A stretch of DNA of 64,000 nt from Acridotheres tristis (Eukaryota; Chordata; Aves; Passeriformes; Sturnidae), in NCBI GenBank assembly GCA_037013685.1, contig CM072884.1:106133548-106197547 (forward strand), read 5' to 3'. A program made the position numbers and the translations under genes. This document shows, piece by piece, positions 26,601 through 38,600 of this stretch. Position 1 is the stretch's first letter, and each line of letters opens with the position of its first letter. The notes below the pieces were generated by a model, which was not told the origin of the DNA, did not search any database, and saw only the letters and a program-made list of their open reading frames with translations.

Positions 26601-29600
26601 GGGAAGGGAAAACTGTACAACATGGGAGGAAAAGACCTCAGCACACTTGTGTTATCAATGACACACCAACTCCTCTACACCACATGTGGGGATTTTAGAA
26701 TATTTTGCTGCCCAGGGCAAAAAATTTTCTGTTATTGCTTGTTTACTACTTATTTTCAGAAGTAGTAAGCGAAATGTTACTTCAATCAAGATGGCAGAAA
26801 AATTTATTTTCTGCTAAACTCTTTGTATCATCATTAAATTAAAATATATAATAACAATAATCAGAGAACAAGTATATAAACATGCCATAGGGGTTTTGTT
26901 TGTGAAATGTGTCATAGCTAAATATTTCTCTCATTTATTAAAATACTTGCTCAATACAGTCTTAAATTTTATGTTAACTTTTACTTCTGAATTCCTATCT
27001 GTCCTGTGTAAGGAAGAGTAATTTCTTCTGCTTTGGAGTCAAAGAAGCAAAAAGAAAGCATAAAGATTTAAAGTAATATTAGGATTTAACTGCAAATTCT
27101 TATCTAAACAGTCATTAAAAGAATATAAATGCACTTTCACATGTTCCATTTAATGGAAACTGTGCACACAGTAAATTATTGCATAAAAGACAACCATATA
27201 TCTCTTCAATTTTATTTTACAGTTACATTCAATATTGTTTTATTATAAAAAAAATTGTCTGTTGTCTTTCAAATGTTTTCTGTATAGCAGCCAAATCCAA
27301 AATTATCCATTGTCTAGCTACCATTCACTTTGTTTTAAAGAAAAAAAGTCATTATTATTTAGGACTAAGTGTAAGCTATGTGAATCAATTCTACTGACAT
27401 TTTAGACCTGAATTCAGAAAAGCAAAATACTACAGAGCCCAGAGTACATTGGGTGTGTATGGGCAGGTTTTGGTAGTGGTGGGGCTAGAGGGGTGGCTTT
27501 TAGAAGCTGCTGGAAGCTTCTTCCACCTCCATCAGAGGCAAAGCCAGCCAGCCCCAAGGCAGATGTGCCACTGACCAAGGCTGGGCTGACTAGAAATGGT
27601 GGCCAGGCCTCTATGATAACATACTTAGGATTAAAAGTTATGGCACAGACATAACTGCAGCCAGAGAAGAGGAATGTGAGAATAAATGAGAGGAGCAGCC
27701 CTGGAGACACCAAGGTCAGTGCAGAGGGAGGGGCAGGAGCTGCTCCAGGGCTGGAGCTGAGATTCCTCTGCAGCCCCTGGGGAGGCCACGGTGAGGCAGC
27801 TGTGCCCCTGCAGCCCCTGGAGGGCACAAGGATGGAGAGATCCACCTGCAGGGCACAGAGGGCACAGGGATACAGAGATCCACCTGCAGCCCCTGGAGGG
27901 CACAGGGATGGAGAGATCCACCTGCAGGGCACAGAGGGCAGAGGGATGCAGAGATCCACCTGCAGCCCCTGGAGGGCACAGGGATGGAGAGATCCACCTG
28001 CAGGGCACAGAGGGCACAGGGATGCAGGGATCCACCTGCAGGGCACAGAGGGCACAGGGATGCAGAGATCCACCTGCAGCCCACGGAGGAGACCCAAAAT
28101 GGAGCATGGAGATGCTGAGAGGAGGCTGAGAACCCATGGGAGGCCTGTGATGAGCAGGGTCCTGGCAGGGACCTGCAGACCTGTGGAGAGAGGAGCCCAC
28201 CCTGGAGCAGGTTTTCTAGTAGGACTTGTGACAGTGGGGGGACCTAGACTGGAGCAGGTTGTCCTTGAAGGACTGCACCCCATGGCAGAGGGACCCACAC
28301 TGCAGCAATCTGGGGAGAACTGTTGCCCATGGGATGGACTCACATAGGAGAAGTTCATGGAGAACTGTCTTCCATGGTAGGGAGCACTTGGGGCAGGGGA
28401 AGGACTCCTCTCCCTGAGCAGGAGCAGAAACAGTGTGTGATGAACTGACCACAGCCCCCATTCCCTGTTCTTCCTCCTCTGCTGGGGGAAGAGGTAGAGC
28501 TAGGAAGGAGAGAGGGGTGAAGGGAAGGTGGTTTTAGGGTTGTATTTTAGTTCTCATTATCTTGCTTTGAATTTTTTAGTAATAAATTTAATTAATAGCT
28601 CTAACTTGAGTCTGTTTTGCCCATGAAGATATTTGATGAGAGATCTCTCTTCTATTTTTATCTCAACTCATGAACCTTTCATTGTATTTTCTCTCCCCTT
28701 TCCAGCTGCAGAGGGGAATGACAGAGAGGTTTTGGTGGGTGCTTGACATCCAGCCAGGGTCAACCCCTATGGAGTGTTTTTCTCCTCAATATTCCTGCTT
28801 TGAAATATGCCTAGAATTAGTTTTGTTTAGAAGTTAAGGCTGTTTTTCTCAGTAGCTGTAGAATACAATATTTTACCAACCTCTAAAAATCTTGACTTGC
28901 TTATTTTAACAAGAATATCCCAGAACACATTATAGGAGTTCAAGTTCAAAAGTTTAGTTCAAATCGTTTTAAAGTACATATTATCACTTTAAAAATGGAT
29001 ATATAAAGAGAGAACACCTGACAAATTAATACATCTTCAGCAAGTGATATTGTGAGATTTCACGGCCTATTAAACAGTCCAGGAACTTTTTCAAGACCAG
29101 TTAGCTTTTATAGGTGTTATAAAAGGTTATGGGTTTCATTGTTTTATTATTAAAGATCGAGAAGACCCTGAAATCTTGTCTTTTAGAAAGACTCAAATTA
29201 ACAAAGCAGTTCAAATTCATTAGATACACATTTTGAAACAAATTGCTCAAATGCTTAGATAATTAGTTGAATCAGGTTTGAAGTTTGAACACGTTGCATG
29301 GCTCCCATGGGGGCTGGCAGAAATGTAGGGAAGATATGCAGAGAACAAGAAATTGCAGGTACATATTATTATAGAGTGTAATATCAAAACACATAATAAT
29401 ATTAACAGCATTATCCAGACTTGGATAAATGTATCCAAGTCTGGATAAATTATCATGGATTTTATTAGAAGAATAAGTAAACGGTCAGGATTACAGAATT
29501 GGGTGCTTACTCAGACTTCTCTAAATAAAGGAAAGAATTCTTCCTGGTTATGATAAAAATAATTTCATCTGAAAGCCAATATGAATAATATTACCTCACT

Positions 29601-32600
29601 GACCAATGACACACACATAATTCTTTTATTTCTGATACTGTGTTATTTCATCCAGTTTTGCTCAGCTTTTATATCACCTGCTCCTAAAGCCCACCCCCAA
29701 CTCAACTGCCTGTCAGGAAATCCAATATACAAACTGCTGTTATGAGTTCTGTTCTTCAAAAAATACTTTATTCTACATTTTAAACCTAGCAACAATTCTA
29801 AGATCATTTGACATTCTGGAGCATGAATTTTTTTCACCCGCACAAGCAGGAATGGCTGTTAACATTACTTAGCTGACTTTTATTTCCTATCATTTTTTTA
29901 AAAATACATTCAGTTTGCATTAAATTGAGGATCATATTCTTTATTTCCTTTTAATGCCAAATATAGAAAAAATTTTATTACACGGGAGAAATTTTCATTT
30001 CTCTATAACAAGGTTTGAGAAGCTGCTAGTGCATCATATAAAAAGTTATTAAAACTAAATATTGTGCCTGCTCAGAAGCTACATTTCAGACTAGATTATA
30101 AGCTTGAATAATCCTTTTCTTGTAAGTACAGCAAGCTTTAACATAGATTTATGAATCACACCCTACACAACGATTAAATCCTAGAATCAAATAAACTTAA
30201 TATGAAATAGATTCTTGGCTGACAAGATATATACAGAAAAATATAAAATATTAACCCAGATAGTAGCAATAACTTAAAGATCCATAGCCCATGCATCAAA
30301 ATAATATAAAATTCAGTTTTATGTTTAGAAAAAAGCCTATTCTAAGCTGCAAGGTGGAATTATTTTTCCCTCAAAATAGTTGCTTTAGTGAAAACAGCAA
30401 ACGCAGGAGTGACTTTAATCACAACAGTGCCTATCTTTCTTGCTCTTGCATACATCCTCTCATCCCATCTCTGGCAGAGCTGAACAAGAGATGAGTTACC
30501 AGTAGATATGAACGAGATCTTAAAACAGACCTTAAGACAGACACTTTGATTAATTTTACCTTAGAGATCTGAGCTGAATTTTTTAGTTTTGAATTGCAAT
30601 TCAGTTGAAAAAAAGAAATAAATTTCTATCTTCCATTTTCATTTTTTTTTCAGAGGATTCATGTGTTCCTTTACCCAACCCTTGTGAGTTCTGTCTTATA
30701 TCCAACTTAGTCAGTCTGGAACCTTCCCCCAGGTGAATTTGAATTGCACACATTACCTGTTATCCTCTTCATCGATGAAGAGCATTTCCCTTAAAAATGA
30801 CATTGGCTTAGATGATCTGAATCTGATACGGCAAGTCAGTTCCTTCCTTGTGCCCTCTGATGAAAGAACAATATCCTGTCCCTCTGGGAACTGCACAGAA
30901 AAAGGGCAAGTCCTGGTACCATCTGGAAATTCAAGCTCAGGAAGTTGAACTCTAATTCGTGATGGCCTGTGTTAAACATAAATAGCAGGTGGTTGTGGTC
31001 ACAGGATTGCAGTAATAAATTCATAGATTCACACATTCACAAAACTCATTCAGAGCTGAATACAGAATAATAACTTTAGTTCTAAAGTGTAAATCAAATG
31101 AAACTAATTAATAAAATTCTTCCATCATTTAGATGCTAGTTTGTTTTCTTTGTATGTATCTGAACATTTTATGCTGACCCACAATATCTGAACATCCAAA
31201 TGAAATTTCTACTAACTGCACTACAAAAGGCATAAAGAGTTTTCTGTAACTTAAAATTTTCATTAGTGTTCATTAAAGTGCACTATTGCACAAAGAAGTC
31301 TAAGAAAGTTGTAAAATAGAAATATTAAGGGGAAATTTGTGAAGATGCTCCAGTATGTAGTTACAGTCATAGGTTTCAGTTCTGCAATAAGAACAGCAGC
31401 CAGGCCCATGTGGAATCCCTTCAGTTCCAACCACTGAGCTACTGACAACAGACAAATCACTTGATAAATCAGCATAACTCAGACAAGATGAGACAATAAT
31501 AACCTGAAGGTAATTTAATTAATTTACAACAAAAGGAAATCTTTGCTCCAATTCCAGTATTGAAATGATACCTATGATACATATAAATATGACTGCTCTT
31601 GGCTAAGTACAAACAGAAAAGTTGAATCTTAAAAATTGGAATAGTTGCAATACTAGGTTATAATACATTATACAAAGATTACAAAACTTCTCCCTTTTAA
31701 ATTCAAATAACAGGATAAAGTGAGTGATCCACAAACAAATAAAAAATATATAGATTTTTTATTGTGACAAGTGGTAAGATTAAAACATGTCTGCTGTCCT
31801 TTTCAGTAAAACCTCACATAGAAAGAAGGGGGGGGAAACTACCAAAAAACTGCAATCCCACCAACTGTTCAAGTAGCTAAACCTCAAACCAGTGGAATAC
31901 AAAAAATAAAATAACAAATAAGATTTAAAATCTTAGTATCTGACTAAATGCAATTAAAAATTCTGGTAAGTCTCTGCTTTTAAATTTTTTTTGCTATCCA
32001 TAGTAATTCAATATTTCTGATATAAATTTACAGAGTGAAGATATCAGAAGATAGACACTTCAAGAAGCAGGAATGTTTAAGCACAGGTTTGTTGAATATT
32101 CAACAATATTAATTACATTAATTTTCTCTTAAATATACAGATTCTTCTGCTGAGCAGAAAATTAATACTAACCTTCACAAACAAATATTAATTCCCTTTT
32201 TCAGAAGTGAAAGAAACAAAGAATTATTCAGGATTTCTGTAATAAATTCACTTTGAGGTTTTTACCTTATAAAATCCTGTGGGATGATGGTGACGACTGC
32301 TTCAGTTTCCACATCCAGAGGAACTGGCATCAGCATTAAAAAGGGGGGATGAAAACCTATTTTTGGCAACCTCAGTGTGCCAGACAGTGTTAGCATGTAT
32401 TGTAATGGATTATCATTTACATACAAGGATATTTCAGATGTATATGTCCCAGGACAAGCTGCTGAAAAGGTTTAAAAAAATATATGTTACCATAAATACA
32501 GGAATGTAAAAGAGCTATAGTAAGATGTTTGGGATTAGAATTTTTGTTATTAATTTTTTTTTATTTAGTACTGCTTTCTTTCTCAAACTGTAGTTTAACA

Positions 32601-35600
32601 TAACATAAATATTGTATCACAAGTGTATTTATTAAGAAATCTCAGAACACTTGCCTGTAGCAAACCAGAAATTCACAGGTTTTTAACTTGTCAGAATTTT
32701 TTCTGAGTTCTAACTGCAATAAATGAGTTTATTGCATTAATATACCATTATATATAATATCAATACAACAGCAAAATTTTAAAAATTGCAGTCACACTTT
32801 GAATTGCACTAACTGACACAGTGAATACTTATTTTGTAAAGGAGTAACTATTGGAAGCATCTGGCTGCCAAGACAAGGAGATGTTGGTGCCTTTTGAGTG
32901 CAATTACAGCACTTCAAAGATGGCTCCAAAAGCTATAGTGTGGCCAAGAGACCTCCCACAAGCCAGCAGGAGGTTCTACCCTCCACTCAGAGCATCTCCC
33001 ATTTCAGAGAATCATTCAGCTTGCAGAAAACTTTAAGGATCATCAAGTCCAACTGCAACCCTAACATTGCAAAGTCCATCAAAAAAAAGGGAAGGGATGA
33101 CCAAATATCTTTCTCCAGGTGCTCTCCACAGCACAGCTGGACATGGAAACAGCAAAGATAAAATTTCCTTGTGTTCTGCCCCTTCTCAGGCCACCTTGCT
33201 TCCTGCTGCAAAGCAGTTCTCTCTAGGATGGAAAAACACCTTTTTTTTTTTCCACTGATACAGAGAACAAAGTACTTCCTTCCACAGTTGTTACACTATG
33301 AAAATTATATTCCTAACAATGCAGTGCCATTTACTCAACCTTCAGTCATTCCCATTTGCTGAAGAGCTAGCAAAAATCAGCAGTTTTGAGGGTAAACTAA
33401 TGACAAACTCCTGGATTTAGAAATAAATCTGCAATGATGTGTTATAAAACAACCCAAAATGTTTAATCTTAAAATTTTTGAGAAAAAGCACCTTTTCCTT
33501 TGATTCCCTTCAATTAGATCAGTATGGAAACACCCTCACCTAATAATTAGGATAGAAAAAAAAATTGTGTTTTATGTGTCCTCATGAACATACACATATC
33601 ACGGAACAAAATATATGACAGGGTTTTTTGAGATTATCTCAAATCGTTACTTTCACAGCCTGTGAAAGAGCTGTCACTGCTTACACACCAAAAGAAGAAA
33701 ATCTAGTGTTTTCAAAGTACTTTGTCTTTTTCCCTTCCTGTAAGAGCCAATTTCCTAATGCAGGTGGCAACAGAAGAGCTTCATGGAAGCTGTTATGTCA
33801 CAAGAACATGGCCTGGGATCCCTTCATTTCAAATCAGCAAATATGAAAATGGCAAACTGAAAACCAGCTCTAATGGGAATCTGCTGCACTATTTGCAACA
33901 TCTGTCTACTTCAATTTTAAATATAAATCAGCTTTAGGAGACAATACTGCTGAGAAGGCTAAAAGGATGCTGCCTCTAGGTTTTGATACAACTGGAAAAC
34001 ATCTTACTCTGGCACTTTGCCCTTTCATGAAGGAAAGATGAGAAAGCACCAGAAAAGAGTCATGGAGATAAATGAAGAGCCAAACAGGTTCTTCCTCATA
34101 AGCTTGTAAGAAAGGATGTTCTATACCAGCTCCTCCCATGTATGAGCCTGTCCTGGAACTATTTCTGGTGTCCTCTCTTCATCCATGTGTATGACAAGGT
34201 AAAGTGAAATGGCATATCCAATAAATACCATAGGGATGGAACACAATGAAGGAAGAAAAGCACAGGAGCATGTATCAGTACCAAAGAATGTGCAATTGTC
34301 ACTAACTCACATTTTTAAACATTTGTATTAACCATGGTCTCAAATTTAGACAATAGTAGTGTTAAGCTTTTCTCATGCAAACTTTCCATCTACATTTTCC
34401 ATGCCCTAGAATCCCTGGCTCACCCAAAGAGCAGAACAGACAGTGCCTACCCTGAATCATTGATCATTCTGTGTGTGGATCCACACATTTATCAACACTA
34501 AAATTCAGCATAGTATGTACACCAATAAATTATTGCTTCTGTCAGAAAAACTAGGACAATGCAATACCATGATCATTTTAAAGAGTCACAAAGACAAAAA
34601 AAAAGTGAATTCTGCCATTTATTAAGATTTGTTCATTAGTTTGGATTGCCTAGCACCAGTGTTTTCAGGATATTTCATGTTAAATAAATTACTTAGAAAT
34701 TAATGAGAATTATGCCCTGAACTGACAGCTGAAGTCATGAATTTATTCTGCTTTTCACACCTTTCATGACCACTGTCAAAGCCTGGGCTGTTGTTATCAT
34801 TCTGATATACCACCATTCATTTCTAGTCCAGTAGATGTGAACATTTTGCTCAGCGATATTTGATGGCACTTAACAATTTGTCAATCTAAATCTTCCAAGG
34901 GCTAAAAAAATCTGTAGAATTATATGGGAAATATTTTCTCTTCTCCAGAAATATTAACTCTATAATACATTTTCAGAGTTTATGAGAAAACAGGAAAAAC
35001 ACCCTCTGCTCCTCTCACCCTCTTAAGTTTGTATTATATGGTTATTCAGTTCCTACATTTGTCTCCCAAAAGTATATTTTTAGTTTAGTTGCCTTGGACC
35101 TTATGATAATTCAGGTGTTGCATCTACATCCCTTCAACATTAATAGGTACCACTGAGCAATCTGCATACAATGAAATACAGACTTCAAAGCAGAAAAGGC
35201 ACAGATAGCTAGAATTTTCAGGTGTCCCATGAAAAAAAAAAAAATCGAAAGTGAACAAATAATTTCTTCACAGAATTTTTTAAAAGTCACAGCTAGTTAA
35301 TATCTTGCTGTTGCAGGAAAAAATATAAAAAAAACCACAATCAAAGTATCAAAGGTGTCATTTGTGCCCATTACACAATCACCACATCTTCCAGCGTCTC
35401 TGAACTCCCAGTAAGGGAACCTAAGAGCAGAAATTCCTTGTAACTTCCTTTGCTGCAGATAATTTTTTTCATATCACAATTAGATATAATGAAAAGTTTT
35501 TTAGACCGTTAATTACACTATTATTATTAAATTATACTATTAAACAGTAGAAGAGCATCACATGAATATGTCTTCAATTCTTGACAATTACTATATTTAG

Positions 35601-38600
35601 AATCCTTTTTTTAACAGGTAGCATGATTTTACCACCAACATAAGCTCTCTCAATGTTTAATTAAACATTGCAGTTTATTATAACATTTTGTACTCTATCA
35701 TAATATCTGCTGCAGCATATTTAAATAAATTACCCTAATGCACACTCAAAGTCCATTTAAAGGTTTGTTCAGCCCTCACACTCTACAACTTTACAGCACA
35801 AGCCTATGAAAGTGATTAGCACCCTATGTTCATTAACTAGGTCTCCTGCGTGGGTTTTGATGTATCTAATGCTCTCTTACAAGAGAGAGTAATGATATGT
35901 ACTGAGGGTACAGCACAAGTAGGCTATAAATCATGGGAAAATACTTAGAACATTGAATTAAGGGTAATTATCTTTACAGTTATATATGAATTTCTGTAAA
36001 TAAAAGATATGGGAACACAGAAAAAATAAAGATAACTTCAAATTACAGTAATTTATCAGTCATATTTATGTATACGTATATTTATGTAGGCATTTACACA
36101 TACAATTTATCCAGCAATTCAAAATATTGGCTTTATTTTTATGCTGTTCTCTGCTTCACAGTCTGCCACACATAAGCAACTCCAAGCAACACGTGCAATT
36201 AAACACTGCTCTTGCATATTCATAATATTTACAGAACAATATTTAATGAAGTCTTCTCAATTTATCATACAGAGTCATGACAAGAATCTTATACATCTAC
36301 TTTTCTTTATTTATATTAAATTGCTTCCAGTGCTCAATTGAGGTTATAGATTTCAGTGCTATGATAAAGAATAACAGCAACATCTTTCTTTAGGACAGGA
36401 ATGCTCCCTTGCTGACTCAGCATCAGATCCAACTGACACAACAACTTTTCTTCCCCTTGACAGTGCTGCAGCCCCAAAAGTCCTGCACTGAAACTGTCAG
36501 CAGGACGGGGTTCTGTGGGCATCAGCTGCATTTGCTGGTGAGGTTTATCAGCTCACATACAGTGTGACACCCTATGAATCTTGTGTATCACTTTCTACTC
36601 TAAACACCTGGCTGGGAAAAAAGTAGAATCCTAATTTTCTTATTATTCTCTTCCTTTTCTGGAGTTATGTGGTTGATTACGATCTTCCTTCATTCTCCCA
36701 AGTTTTGTTAAATATCTATTTTACATATTTTTCTTAGGGATTTGTTGCTCGACCAGTCTACTCCAAAAATACCATCGATAAATGATTTTGTATCTTATTG
36801 AGTCAGGAAATTTCTATTCTTATCTAAATTATGGCTATTTAAAGCAAAGTTCAAAAGCATTCCAAGTACCCTTGGAAAGCTTTACTACCTAAGTCAGTCA
36901 ACCTAAAAGCACCTGAAGTAGCAGCACTGAAAATGATATACCTATGCCAGTCCTTAATTCCTTATGTGTGAAAAACCTGATGCTTTCTGTGTGCAAAGCA
37001 GACTTTTCAAATAATGCAATTTCAAAACCAGTGATTCCATGCTTTTTGTTAGGTCTGCAGCTGTCTTATTCTCATAACCAAAAAAAACCTTTAGTTGATC
37101 AAAATTAGTACTAGTATTGATTCATCATAAAACCCCATTTAAACATATTTAGGCAAATGGCCAATCTATAGAAGAATTCATAAAATTACTTACGAGGGCA
37201 GAACGTCACAGTAATACTGACTTCTTCTTCTTTATCAAGATATCCACGCTTCAGACTAAATCTGAAAATACCATCTTCCATATTTTTGTCTCCACCAAAA
37301 TTCAATTTCCACATCACACGTTCTTTTGAGAGAGACTTCAGGACAAGGGTCTGGAAATATTTTCAGAAAAGGAATGATGTTGAAAGAGGGAAAGCAGCAA
37401 ACACCGTGATACTTTTCACATTGCTGTCTCCTAAGCATTCTTTATGCAAACACACCAGAGGGAAAGCAAGATAGCACTAAAAAGCACTAGAAAGTGAAGA
37501 ACTCAGTTTATTGTATTTGTGGGGTGCAAAGGTGAGTATGTCTATCTGCACAGACTAGATGCTTTCCAGTCACTCACCACATTCACAAAGAGAATACTTT
37601 CTTTCCAGAATGGAAAAACCTCATTTAAGTGAGGTAAACAGATCAAAGCATCACAGTGGAAGTGCTTAGCCAAACAGAACTGAGGACTGACTCCTCGTAA
37701 AAATGAAGCACAGCAAGCACTGAACACATTACTCAAATCTACACTTAGAGGTGGAGATGTTGAAACTGAAAGTTTAGAATAGATTTTCAAAACCCACTCT
37801 TTCAATTCAATAAGATGACAGTGGAAACAAAAAAATATAATTAAATTCCTTTATCTCAGAGTTACTCGCTCAGCTTTTGAAACATGCCTAGCTAAGAAAA
37901 TGCCTTGACTTGGTATTATCATTCTTTCCTGAATGCACTTGAAATAGCATTTCAAGTGTTTCCATTAGCGCCAAAAACATTTTTTTCTAATTTCTAATCA
38001 AAGCCAAGGAATTAGAACCAGTAACTTACATTAAGTTATGTTTTGCATTCATACAAATTACCCATGTTGCAAATATTATATTTAGAGGCTTTTTCCCTAT
38101 TAAGCCATAAGTCATGACAAGGAATTTTTTGGGAGAGTGTCAGTTGGCACAGTCAGTACCATACAAGGCACTAGGACAGCAGTTTCACTGGGTGGCCCAT
38201 CATAGCACAAATCAGTTGCATCCTGGTACCATCACTGCCTCATTTACTGGTACAGGCAAATGCAAAAAATCTTCAGAATTATTCTATTCATATCCATTTC
38301 TTATACAATTCCTGGTCAATTTCTCAGAGTGCTCACATTTTCATATTATCAGAGTTAGCACAAGCCCAATTTCAAATTTTGGGAAAAATTTATCGCAATT
38401 AAAAGACAAACAGGAAATCGAAAACTGAACAAAATGACAATGACAATGTCATTACCTGAGAGCTCATATTCCCATCAGCAGTACTGGAACTCATGTTACT
38501 CAAATGTTGTTCAAATTTAAATTCCACTGAGGAGAACCCCAATACTGGTTCAGTTGCTATTGAAAAAAAAAAATGTAAATGTTTATACAGCATCACTTAA

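Larger units (their letters stand above)
21214..30756 (-). other. Intron between exons 19 and 20 (9.5 kb, repeat-rich)
   Basis: The longest bounded intron in the window. It holds the solo LTR at 22341-22991, a CR1 3' part at 24165-24600, the older LTR with minisatellite at 27450-28769 and the perfect hairpin at 29411-29448. The phase-2 arginine codon split across it joins correctly, so no exon need be missing. Confidence 0.8.
32462..37193 (-). other. Intron between exons 17 and 18
   Basis: 4.7 kb. It holds a CR1 3'-end fragment at 33005-33095 and a perfect 20-bp palindrome at 35651-35670. Moderately GC-richer pieces at 33700-34160 and 36390-36540 were not classified. Confidence 0.8.

Noticed and set aside
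27768..28082. Regular repeats resembling a CRISPR array
   Set aside because: The units are contiguous with no unique spacers, and the host is a vertebrate.
27414..28358. Long open frames on both strands (up to 314 codons) with repeated Cys/Pro-rich peptides
   Set aside because: They are produced by the 38-bp minisatellite and the LTR around it. The same repeat is open in several frames at once, and there is no conserved protein pattern.
37256..37438. 60-codon minus-strand frame overlapping exon 17
   Set aside because: It is a different frame from the one set by exons 16 and 18. The coding frame gives ASH-like strands; this one does not.
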